Below are positions 41,750 through 49,061 of a stretch of DNA of 64,000 nt, in pieces. The stretch lies in assembly GCF_006539565.1 (NCBI RefSeq), contig NZ_BJNG01000011.1:62001-126000 (forward strand), read 5' to 3'. Made by a program: the position numbers and the translations under genes. Position 1 is the stretch's first letter, and each line of letters starts with the position of its first letter. Origin of the DNA: Pseudonocardia hydrocarbonoxydans (GTDB taxonomy: Bacteria > Actinomycetota > Actinomycetes > Mycobacteriales > Pseudonocardiaceae). The notes under the pieces are model-generated. The model did no database searches. It was not told the DNA's origin and saw only the letters and a program-made list of their open reading frames with translations.

Positions 41750-42669
41750 CGGGGCCTGCGGTGACGGGGCCGGCGGTGACGACCGTCGCAGTGGTCGGGA
41801 CCGGCGCGATCGGCGTCAGCTGGGCGGCGCACTTCCTGAACCACGGGCTCGACGTGGTGGCGAGCGACCCCGCGCCGGGCGCGGAGGACCGGCTCCGGGA
41901 CGGCGTCGCGGAGATCGGCGCCGACCCGGCCCGGCTCACCTTCACCGCCGACGCCGGGCAGGCCGCCGCGGCCGCCGACCTGGTGCAGGAGAACGCCCCG
42001 GAGCGCGCCGAGGTCAAGCACGCGCTGTTCGCGGTCCTCGACGAGGCCGCCCGGCCGGACGTCGTGCTGGCCAGCAGCTCGTCCGGGATGCTGCCGACCG
42101 AGATCGCCCGCGCCGCGACCCGGCACCCCGAACGCGTCCTCGTCGGCCACCCGTTCCACCCGCCGCACCTCGTGCCGCTCGTGGAGGTCGTGCCGGGGGA
42201 GCGCAGCTCGGAGGCGGCGACGGACGCGGCGATGGCGTTCTACGCCTCGGTCGGCAAGACGCCGATCCGGCTGCGCCGCGAGCTGCCCGGGCACATCGCC
42301 AACCGGCTGCAGGCCGCCCTGTGGCGCGAGGCGTACTCGCTCGTCGACCGCGGGGTGGCCTCGGTCGCCGACATCGACACCGCGATCTCGCAGGGCCCCG
42401 GGCTGCGCTGGGCGGTGCTCGGCCCGTTCGCCAACCAGCACCTCTCCGGCGGGCCCGGCGGCATCGCGCACGTCCTGGAGCACCTCGGCCCGCCCACCGA
42501 GGCCTGGTGGCGCGACCTCGGCCACCCCGTGATGACCCCCGAGCTGGAACGCAAGATCATCGACGGCGTCGACGAGGAGCTGGCCGGGGTCGACCCGGCC
42601 GCGCTCGCGCGCTACCGCGACACCGTGGTCCGCGCGGTGCTCGCGGCCAAGAAGGAGTTCGACACATGA
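41746..42669 (+). CDS. 3-hydroxyacyl-CoA dehydrogenase family protein (carnitine-dehydrogenase-like)
   Basis: The 307-aa NAD-dependent dehydrogenase has the Rossmann motif VVGTGAIGVSWAAHFLNHGLDVVASD (about residues 15-40), SSSSGMLPTEIA, the catalytic region VGHPFHPPHLVPLVEVVPGE (about 130-148) and GHIANRLQAALWREAYSLVDRGVAS. Its short C-terminal domain is like L-carnitine 3-dehydrogenase. In this operon oxidation of a beta-hydroxyacyl-CoA is the natural step. The first ten codons repeat TGPAV; a later start is possible. Confidence 0.87.
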   Translation: MTGPAVTGPAVTTVAVVGTGAIGVSWAAHFLNHGLDVVASDPAPGAEDRLRDGVAEIGADPARLTFTADAGQAAAAADLVQENAPERAEVKHALFAVLDEAARPDVVLASSSSGMLPTEIARAATRHPERVLVGHPFHPPHLVPLVEVVPGERSSEAATDAAMAFYASVGKTPIRLRRELPGHIANRLQAALWREAYSLVDRGVASVADIDTAISQGPGLRWAVLGPFANQHLSGGPGGIAHVLEHLGPPTEAWWRDLGHPVMTPELERKIIDGVDEELAGVDPAALARYRDTVVRAVLAAKKEFDT

Positions 42670-43547
42670 ACAGGCCCGTGATCGACCCGACGACCATCGA
42701 CGCCATCGACGTCCACGTCCACGTCGAGCAGGACGGCCACGGCTGCCTGTCGCTGGACCAGGAGCTGCTCGACGCCTCCGCCGCCTACTTCCGCGCCGAC
42801 CAGGACCGCACGCCGACCGTCGAGACCATCGCCGCGCACTACCGCGAGCGCCGGATGGCCGCGGTCGTGTTCACCGTCGACGCGACGACGGCGACCGGGC
42901 ACCCGGCCCTGTCCAGCGAGGAGATCGCCGACGCCGCCGCCGCGCACCCGGACGTGCTCATCCCGTTCGGCTCGGTCGACCCGCACGGCGGGGCGGCCTC
43001 GGTGCGCCGGATCCGCTCGCTCGTCGACGCGCACGGTGTCCGCGGGTTCAAGTTCCACCCGAGCCTGCAGGGCTTCACGCCCAACGACCCGGCGTTCTAC
43101 CCGCTCTACGAGGCGATCACCGAGGCCGGTGTGCCCGCGCTGTTCCACACCGGCCAGACCGGGATCGGGGCCGGGCTGCCGGGCGGGCGCGGGATCAAGC
43201 TGCGGCTGTCGGACCCGATGCTGCTCGACGACGTCGCCGCCGACTTCCCGGAGCTGACGGTCGTGCTCGCGCACCCGTCCGTGCCGTGGCAGGACGCGGC
43301 GATCTCGATGGCGACGCACAAGGCGAACGTCTACATCGACCTGTCCGGCTGGTCCCCGAAGTACTTCCCGCCCCAGCTCGTGCGCGCGGCCAACTCGATG
43401 CTCCGGCGCAAGGTGCTGTTCGGCTCCGACTTCCCCGTCCTCACCGCGGACCGCTGGATCGCCGACTTCGCGACGCTGGAGATCAAGGACGAGGTCCGCC
43501 CGCTGATCATGAAGGACAACGCGGTGCGGATGCTGGGCCTGGGCTGA
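42666..43547 (+). CDS. Amidohydrolase family protein (4-hydroxyphenyl-beta-ketoacyl-CoA hydrolase-like)
   Basis: The 293-aa TIM-barrel metal hydrolase has IDVHVHVE (HxH, about residue 15), GFKFHPSLQGFTPNDPAFYPLYE (about 122), ALFHTGQTG (about 158), VVLAHPSVPWQDAA (about 199) and LFGSDFPVLT (about 253). It fits the subgroup that includes CouO, which cleaves aryl-beta-ketoacyl-CoA to an aromatic acid and acetyl-CoA. It is the last gene of the operon and completes a ligase, hydratase, dehydrogenase, hydrolase route for side-chain shortening. Confidence 0.85.
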   Translation: MNRPVIDPTTIDAIDVHVHVEQDGHGCLSLDQELLDASAAYFRADQDRTPTVETIAAHYRERRMAAVVFTVDATTATGHPALSSEEIADAAAAHPDVLIPFGSVDPHGGAASVRRIRSLVDAHGVRGFKFHPSLQGFTPNDPAFYPLYEAITEAGVPALFHTGQTGIGAGLPGGRGIKLRLSDPMLLDDVAADFPELTVVLAHPSVPWQDAAISMATHKANVYIDLSGWSPKYFPPQLVRAANSMLRRKVLFGSDFPVLTADRWIADFATLEIKDEVRPLIMKDNAVRMLGLG

Positions 43548-43723
43548 GCGGTGGCTCCGGTCACGCACGGCGGGGTGACGGGCCGCGGATCGGCAGGTGG
43601 GGGCGCCGGTGTGATTCGTCACCGGTGTCCGACCTTGACCGGCGCGGGGCGGCGGCGCCTACCGTCGGCGACCGTCCGGCCCACGATGGTGGCCGGGCGT
43701 TGCACGGACGAGCCGACACCGCC

Positions 43724-43805
43724 GCGTCACCTCGCACCCCGTCCCGCGGTCGTCGGTCCCTCGATCACACGAGGCGGGACGGGGGCCGGAGCCACCGGGT
43801 GACGC
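43724..43805 (+). promoter_or_regulatory. Structured 5' leader of the rpf gene (candidate riboswitch)
   Basis: A three-tier hairpin is visible: GCGTCACC (43724-43731) with GGTGACGC (43798-43805), CCCCGTCCCGC (43737-43747) with GCGGGACGGGG (43774-43784), and CTCG (43760-43763) with CGAG (43770-43773). All helices are perfect. The structure ends 26 bases before ATG 43832. Actinobacterial rpf genes are often controlled by the cyclic-di-AMP (ydaO) riboswitch, but the consensus core could not be confirmed by eye. Confidence 0.45.
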
Positions 43806-43831
43806 GGGATTCGGAACCTGGATCCACACGC

Positions 43832-44170
43832 ATGTCGCGCATCTCCCTGTCCTTCCCCGCCCGACTGGCCCTCGTCGGCACCGCCGCCGTGGCCGCCCCG
43901 CTGCTGATGGCCGGCACGGCGAACGCCGCACCGGCCTCCACCTGGGACGCCCTCGCCGAGTGCGAGAGCAGCGGGAACTGGGACATCAACACCGGTAACG
44001 GCTACTCCGGCGGCCTGCAGTTCTCCCCGTCCACCTGGCGCGCCTACGGCGGTGAGGGCGACGCGCACGACGCCAGCCGCACCGAGCAGATCGCCGTCGC
44101 CGAGCGCGTGCTCGACGGGCAGGGCTGGGGCGCCTGGCCCGCCTGCTCGCGCGAGCTCGGCCTGCGCTGA
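43832..44170 (+). CDS. Resuscitation-promoting factor (Rpf)-type secreted muralytic enzyme
   Basis: The 112-aa protein has a signal peptide (residues 1-32, cut at ANA-AP) and then only the Rpf domain: TWDALAECESSGNWDINTGNGYSGGLQFSPSTWRAYGG with the catalytic Glu in CESSGNW (about residue 45), and QGWGAWPACSRELGL with a second Cys for a disulfide. No LysM or G5 domain, so it is a minimal Rpf. It cleaves peptidoglycan during exit from dormancy. Start ATG 43832 has no strong ribosome site; control by the leader structure is likely. Confidence 0.93.
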   Translation: MSRISLSFPARLALVGTAAVAAPLLMAGTANAAPASTWDALAECESSGNWDINTGNGYSGGLQFSPSTWRAYGGEGDAHDASRTEQIAVAERVLDGQGWGAWPACSRELGLR

Positions 44171-44183
44171 GGACCTCGTGCGC

Positions 44184-44211
44184 GGGGACCGGGGCCACCG
44201 CCCCGGTCCCC
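44184..44211 (+). terminator. Strong hairpin after rpf
   Basis: GGGGACCGGGGC-cacc-GCCCCGGTCCCC is a perfect 12-bp stem with a tetraloop, 13 bases past the stop. Confidence 0.75.
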
Positions 44212-44232
44212 GGGCCCGGGTAGGTTGACCAC

Positions 44233-45558
44233 GTGTCCGACGGGATCCCCCGCAGCGGCGCCGCACGGTCGGCGCGCCTGGCCATGCTGCCGCTCGGCTT
44301 CGCCGGCCGCGCGGTCGCCGGGTGGGGCCGGTCGCTGGCCGGGGCCGACGCCGACGAGGTGGCCGCCGGCACCGCCGCCCGCAACGCCGAGCAGCTCTTC
44401 GCCGTGCTCGGGCGGCTCAAGGGCGGGGCGATGAAGCTGGGCCAGGCCCTGAGCGTCTACGACGCGATGGTGCCGCCCGAGTTCGCCGACGCCTACCACG
44501 ACGCGCTCGCGACGCTGCAGACCGCGGGGCCGCCGATGCCCGCCCGCGAGGCGCACCGGATGCTCGCCGAGCAGCTGGGTTCGTCGTGGCGGGAGCGGTT
44601 CCGCGACTTCGACGACGAGCCGGTCGCCTCGGCCAGTCTGGGCCAGGTGCACCGCGGCGTCTGGCACGACGGGCGCGCCGTGGCGGTCAAGGTGCAGTAC
44701 CCCGGTGCCGACGTCGCACTCGACGCCGACCTGCGCCAGCTCCAGCGCTTCGCGGGGCTGTTCGGCTCGCTGCTGCCCGGCCTCGACGCCCGCGCGCTGA
44801 TCCGCGAGCTGCGCGCGCGGATGCTGGAGGAGGTCGACTACCGCGCCGAGGCCGACCACCAGCGCGCGTTCGCCGCCGCCCGCACCCCGGCCCTGCACGT
44901 GCCCGCCGTGGTCGCCTCCGCGCCGAAGGTGCTCGTCTCGGAATGGCTCGACGGCGTCGCGCTCGGCCGCCTGATCGGCGTCCCGGCCGTCGACGACGCC
45001 GAGCAGGCCGCGCGCGACGCCCACGCGCACACGATCGTCGAGACGATGTTCTCCTCGCCCGCCGCGGTCGGGCTGCTGCACGCCGACCCGCACCCCGGCA
45101 ACTTCCTCGTCCTCGACGACGGCCGCCTGGCGATGATCGACTTCGGCGCGGTGGCGCGGCTGCCCGACGGCATCCCGCACGTGCTCGCCCGCATGCTGCG
45201 GCTCACCGCCGACGGGGACCGCGGGCCGCTGTCGGAGCTGCTGGTCGCCGAGGGCTTCCTGGCCCCCGACGCCCCCGACGCCGACGTCCTGCGCTGGGTC
45301 GGCGCCCTCGCCGACCCGCTGCGCGGGCCGGAGTTCCACTTCACGCGGGAGTGGATGGCGCGGCAGGGGGCGCGGGTCGCGAACCCGAACAACCGGGCGT
45401 TCCAGGGCACCGGCCGCGCGCTGAACCTGCCGCCGGAGCACGCGCTGGTGCTGCGGGTGCTGTCGGGCTGGATGGCGATCCTCGCGCAGCTCGACTGCAC
45501 GGTGGCCGCCCGCGGGATCGTCGAGCGGCACCTGCCCGGGTTCGCGTCCGCGGGGTAG
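44233..45558 (+). CDS. AarF/UbiB (ABC1) atypical kinase family protein
   Basis: The 441-aa protein has the family signatures RLKGGAMKLGQALSVYD (the KxGQ motif, about residues 62-78), the Ala-rich loop ASASLGQVHRGVW, the catalytic-like LHADPHPGNFLVLDDGRLAMIDFGAV (about 290-315) with DFG. UbiB-type ATPases support quinone or lipid metabolism at membranes. TAGGTT (44221-44226) six bases before GTG 44233 suggests a leaderless transcript. Confidence 0.9.
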   Translation: MSDGIPRSGAARSARLAMLPLGFAGRAVAGWGRSLAGADADEVAAGTAARNAEQLFAVLGRLKGGAMKLGQALSVYDAMVPPEFADAYHDALATLQTAGPPMPAREAHRMLAEQLGSSWRERFRDFDDEPVASASLGQVHRGVWHDGRAVAVKVQYPGADVALDADLRQLQRFAGLFGSLLPGLDARALIRELRARMLEEVDYRAEADHQRAFAAARTPALHVPAVVASAPKVLVSEWLDGVALGRLIGVPAVDDAEQAARDAHAHTIVETMFSSPAAVGLLHADPHPGNFLVLDDGRLAMIDFGAVARLPDGIPHVLARMLRLTADGDRGPLSELLVAEGFLAPDAPDADVLRWVGALADPLRGPEFHFTREWMARQGARVANPNNRAFQGTGRALNLPPEHALVLRVLSGWMAILAQLDCTVAARGIVERHLPGFASAG

Positions 45559-45563
45559 GCGAC

Positions 45564-45887
45564 CTACGCGGAGTGCTCGCGCTCGACGGCCGTCGCGGAG
45601 TCCTCGGCCGTGCGCTGCTGCGGGATCCGCACGACCGGGATGGGCCCGGTGTCGAGGTAGCCCTGCCAGTCGTGGGTGGGGAAGCCCGCGTACCGGACGG
45701 CCAGCCAGTCGTAGTCGTTGCCGCGGCCGCCGCAGCGCTCGCACAGCTTCTCCCGGCCGAACCAGGTGCGCAGGCAGCGGCAGCACTGCAGGTGCGCCGG
45801 GCGCCAGCGCTCGTCGACGCGGGTCATGGCCAGCGAGCCGAGCACGATGACGGCGATACCGACGGTCAACGTCACCCAGATGAGCAT
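45564..45887 (-). CDS. Small membrane protein with a zinc ribbon, function unknown
   Basis: The 107-aa protein has one N-terminal helix (LIWVTLTVGIAVIVLGSLA), then CCRCLRTWFGREKLCERCGGRG, a two-CxxC zinc-ribbon pattern, and a polar tail. ATG 45887 is preferred for its AGGG upstream and helix position; ATG 45905 adds six residues. No family was recognised. Confidence 0.65.
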   Translation of the reverse strand: MLIWVTLTVGIAVIVLGSLAMTRVDERWRPAHLQCCRCLRTWFGREKLCERCGGRGNDYDWLAVRYAGFPTHDWQGYLDTGPIPVVRIPQQRTAEDSATAVEREHSA

Positions 45888-45992
45888 TCCCGGGACCCTA
45901 CGCATCAGGTGAACGATCCACTACGGAACGTGCGTTCTCGGGACGGCAACCGTCGCCGAACGGTCGATACCGGGCACTGCCAGGATGGGGTC

Positions 45993-47111
45993 GTGACCGC
46001 ACCCGACCCGACCCTGACGTTGTGCGGGGCGCCCGTCCCGCTGGCCGTCCCCGCTCGCATCTACGTCTGCGGCATCACCCCGTACGACGTCACCCACCTC
46101 GGCCACGCCTCCACCTTCGTGTGGGCCGACACGGTGGCCCGCGTGATGCGCATGACCGGTATCGACACGGTCGTCGCGCGCAACGTCACCGACATCGACG
46201 ACGAGCTCACCCGGGCCGCCGAGGAGCGGGGCAGGCCCTACGACGAGTTCGGGCTGTCCCAGGAGTTCACCGTCGACCAGGACCTCGCCGCGCTGCACGT
46301 CCGCAGGCCCGACCACGTGCCGCACGCCCGCCACCACGTCCGGCACGTCGTCGCGCTGGCCTCCGCGCTGCTGGTCGCGGGCGCGGCCTACGAACGCGAC
46401 GGCGGCGTGTGGTTCCGCGGCTCCGGGGTGCCCGCCACGGCCGGGCTCGACGCCGACGCCGCCCTCGCGCTGGCCCGCGCCAACGGCGACGACCCCGACG
46501 ACCCGCGCCGTGAGGACCCGTTCGACGTGCCGGTGTGGTGGCCCGCCGACGACCGCGGCCCGGCGTGGCCGAGCCCGTGGGGCCCGGGCCGCCCGGGCTG
46601 GCACGCCGAGTGCGCGGCGATGGCGCTGGCCACCCTGGGCGGCACCGTCGACGTCCTGATCGGCGGCGCCGACCTCGCCTTCCCGCACCACGCCTACCAG
46701 GTGGCGATGGCCGTGGCCGCCACCGGCGCCACGCCGTACGCGCGGCGGCGGATGCCGGTCGGCACCGTGCACGTCGACGGCGCGAAGATGGCCAAGTCGA
46801 CGGGCAACCTCGTGCTGGTCGGCGACCTGCTCGGCCACCACCGCCACCCCGGCGCCGCGCTGCGGCTGCTGCTGCTGGACCGGCCGTGGGCGCAGGACTG
46901 GGAGTACCGGCCCGAGGACCTCGACGTCGCGGCCGGGCGGCTCGACCGGCTCTACCGCGCCGCGGCCGCCGGGGGCGGGTCCGACACCGACGTCGCCGCC
47001 GTCCGGGCCGCCCTGCTCGACGACCTCGACGTCCCCACCGCGATGGGGATCGCCCTCGACGCGGGCGGGGCCGCGGCCCGCCAGGCGGTACGGACGCTGG
47101 CCCTGCAGTAG
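45993..47111 (+). CDS. Cysteinyl-ligase of the CysRS/MshC class (MshC-like)
   Basis: MshC joins Cys to glucosaminyl-inositol in mycothiol synthesis; CysRS charges tRNA. The 372-aa protein has the class I motifs YVCGITPYDVTHLGHAS (zinc Cys and HIGH-like HLGHA, about residues 25-41), RNVTDIDDELTRAA, GWHAECAAMALATLGG (second zinc Cys, about 205), LAFPHHAYQVAM (zinc His) and KMAKSTGNL. The long CysRS tRNA-binding C-terminus is missing, and THLGHAS and the DWEYRPEDL ending fit MshC better. The zinc-site Glu region FPHHE is changed to FPHHA. It could be MshC or a paralogue with a different amine acceptor. Confidence 0.7.
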   Translation: MTAPDPTLTLCGAPVPLAVPARIYVCGITPYDVTHLGHASTFVWADTVARVMRMTGIDTVVARNVTDIDDELTRAAEERGRPYDEFGLSQEFTVDQDLAALHVRRPDHVPHARHHVRHVVALASALLVAGAAYERDGGVWFRGSGVPATAGLDADAALALARANGDDPDDPRREDPFDVPVWWPADDRGPAWPSPWGPGRPGWHAECAAMALATLGGTVDVLIGGADLAFPHHAYQVAMAVAATGATPYARRRMPVGTVHVDGAKMAKSTGNLVLVGDLLGHHRHPGAALRLLLLDRPWAQDWEYRPEDLDVAAGRLDRLYRAAAAGGGSDTDVAAVRAALLDDLDVPTAMGIALDAGGAAARQAVRTLALQ

Positions 47112-47133
47112 GTGCCGCCCGGCGCGGTCTCGC

Positions 47134-47790
47134 TCAGCTCAGCCCGGCCAGCAGGTCGGCGAGCCCGCCGGGGGCACGGCCGGCTGTGCGGCCGCTCGTG
47201 CGGACCCGCCCGTCCAGGGCCGTGACGACCCGCAGCCCCCGGGCCCGCAGCCGCTCGACCAGCCCGTGGTCCTCGCCGTGCCGGACGGCCGGGAAGCCGC
47301 CCGCCGCCAGGTAGGCGTCGGCCCGGACGCCGAGGTTGGCGCCGTAGACGTGGGAGTGGCCGTCGGCGCGCAGGCCCGCGGCGACGATCCGGGCGTACGC
47401 GGGGCCGGTGGGCACGTCGAGGTCGGCCAGCCCGGCCACCGCGTGGGCGCCCGCGGCGGCGTGGCGCAGGTGGGCGGCGACCCAGTCCGGCCCGACCACG
47501 GTGTCGGCGTCGGTGCTGAGCAGCCATGTCCGGTCCGGGCGGGCGGCCAGCCGCGACAGCAGGTGCCGGACGCCCCGGTCGCGCAGCTCGCCGACGCACG
47601 CCGCGCCGTCGTTGATCAGCACCTCGACGCCGTCGGGGACCCGGTCGGCGGTGCGGTCGGTGCAGCGGTCGAGCACCGCCACCACCGCGGTCGCGACGCC
47701 CGCGGGCAGCGCGGCGAGCACGCTGTGCAGGCACGCCGCCACCCGCTCCTCCTCGTCGCGGGCGGGCACGACGACCCCCACGGCGTCCAC
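47134..47790 (-). CDS. Family 2 glycosyltransferase
   Basis: The 218-aa GT-A protein has VGVVVPARDEEERVAACLHSVL at the start, the metal DxD in LLSTDADTVVGPDWV (about residues 92-106), and GANLGVRADAYLAAGGFPAVRHGEDHGLVERLRARG with the catalytic-base ED. GTG 47790 shares a base with the upstream stop (TAGTG). Last gene of the leftward glycan operon. Donor and acceptor unknown. Confidence 0.87.
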   Translation of the reverse strand: MDAVGVVVPARDEEERVAACLHSVLAALPAGVATAVVAVLDRCTDRTADRVPDGVEVLINDGAACVGELRDRGVRHLLSRLAARPDRTWLLSTDADTVVGPDWVAAHLRHAAAGAHAVAGLADLDVPTGPAYARIVAAGLRADGHSHVYGANLGVRADAYLAAGGFPAVRHGEDHGLVERLRARGLRVVTALDGRVRTSGRTAGRAPGGLADLLAGLS

Positions 47791-49061
47791 TACGCCCGCC
47801 GCAGCACGTGCAGCAGGAAGCCCTCGTCGACGTGCGAGACGAGCGGGGTGAACCGCGGGTCCTCGAGCAGCACGCGGTGGGTCGCCCCGGCGTCGCGCGG
47901 GGCGTCGGCGGGCCAGCCCCGCCAGTGCGCGACCACGACGTCACCACCCGGGTCCACGGCCTCGGCCAGGCGGTCGACGGTGGCGACGAGCGTGGCGTCG
48001 TCGAGGTAGTAGAGGACCTCGCTGACGACGGCCAGGTCCAGCCCGCCGGGCAGGGCCGCGGCGTCCGGCAGCGCGGCCCGCACCGCCGCCACCCCGGCGG
48101 CCCGGGCGGCGGCCACGGCGGCCTCGGAGAAGTCGGAGACGTCGAGCCGGTCGCAGCGCGCGGCCAGCGCGGGGGTGAGCGCGCCGGTGCCGCAGGCCGG
48201 TTCGGCGCCGTGCCGGTAGCGCTCGCGGGGCAGGCAGGCCAGCAGTACCGCCCGCTTGCGCCGCTCGTACCAGCTCGTGCGGGTGTCCCAGGGGTCGCCG
48301 TCGCCTCCCGTGTAGAGCTCGTCGAACCGCTCGCGCGGGGCCGAGGCGGCCCGGGGGGCGCGGAACACGGTCTCGGCGCCGGTGTCGAAGTGGGCCAGCA
48401 CCTCGGGTCCCACGATCGGCGGCTCGCCGCCGGGCCCCGGCCCGGTCTGGGAGGGGAAGCGGGCCAGCGCCCGCCGCTTCGCCGCGCGCGAGTCGTCGTC
48501 GAGCCGGTGGGTGCGGGCGTGGCGCCACGGGACCGCCGGGTCGTCGGGGCGCAGCCACGCCCACGTCCAGATCGGGTACGCCCAGCCGGTGGCCGTCACC
48601 GGGGCGGCGGCCGCGGCGGCGTGCCCCGCGGCGGCGTGGTCGGGGTGCGGGTCGCCGGTCCACGGGGCCAGTACCGCGTCGGCGCCGCGCAGCAGCGGCT
48701 CCAGCGCGGCGGCCAGTTCGTCCGCGTCGAGCGCGGAGTCGGGCATCCCGAGCCGGTGCACGGCGACCTCGCCCAGGCCCAGCTCGTCGAGCGCGTCGTC
48801 GAGCTCGCGGCGGCGGGCGGCGGCCAGCGCGGCCCGGCCGGGCCCGTCCAGCCCGGGGAACGCGGCCTCCCCGTCGGTGGCCACGACGAGCTCGAGCCGC
48901 CCGCCCGCCCGGTGTGCGGCGTGCATCAGGCCGCCGACGCCGAGCGTCTCGTCGTCGGGGTGGGCGGCGACGACGACCACGCGCCCGGTGAGCGCGGTGA
49001 GGTCGAACGGGGGTGGCGGCGGGTCGCGCAGCCAGGCCTGCGGCGGCGTCACGGGCCTCAT
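47790..49061 (-). CDS. Fusion of PIG-L/LmbE deacetylase with NodS-like SAM methyltransferase
   Basis: The 423-aa protein joins two domains. Residues about 25-230 are a PIG-L zinc deacetylase with VVVAAHPDDETLGVGGLMH (about 30-48) and the second metal motif DPHPDHAAAG (about 137); such enzymes remove N-acetyl groups from amino sugars (MshB, PIG-L). Residues about 245-423 match NodS-type methyltransferases: FDELYTGGDGDPWDTRTSWYERRKRAVLLACLPRERY, the SAM site AEPACGTGALTPALA, DVSDFSEAAVAAAR, and VVSEVLYYLDD. NodS N-methylates the glucosamine freed by NodB in rhizobial Nod factors. Deacetylation followed by N-methylation on the same sugar is the natural reading. ATG 49061 overlaps the flavoprotein stop. 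Confidence 0.88.
   Translation of the reverse strand: MRPVTPPQAWLRDPPPPPFDLTALTGRVVVVAAHPDDETLGVGGLMHAAHRAGGRLELVVATDGEAAFPGLDGPGRAALAAARRRELDDALDELGLGEVAVHRLGMPDSALDADELAAALEPLLRGADAVLAPWTGDPHPDHAAAGHAAAAAAPVTATGWAYPIWTWAWLRPDDPAVPWRHARTHRLDDDSRAAKRRALARFPSQTGPGPGGEPPIVGPEVLAHFDTGAETVFRAPRAASAPRERFDELYTGGDGDPWDTRTSWYERRKRAVLLACLPRERYRHGAEPACGTGALTPALAARCDRLDVSDFSEAAVAAARAAGVAAVRAALPDAAALPGGLDLAVVSEVLYYLDDATLVATVDRLAEAVDPGGDVVVAHWRGWPADAPRDAGATHRVLLEDPRFTPLVSHVDEGFLLHVLRRA

Noticed and set aside
43551..43802. Small frame before rpf
   Set aside because: It lies across the strongly base-paired rpf leader and shows no protein-like composition.
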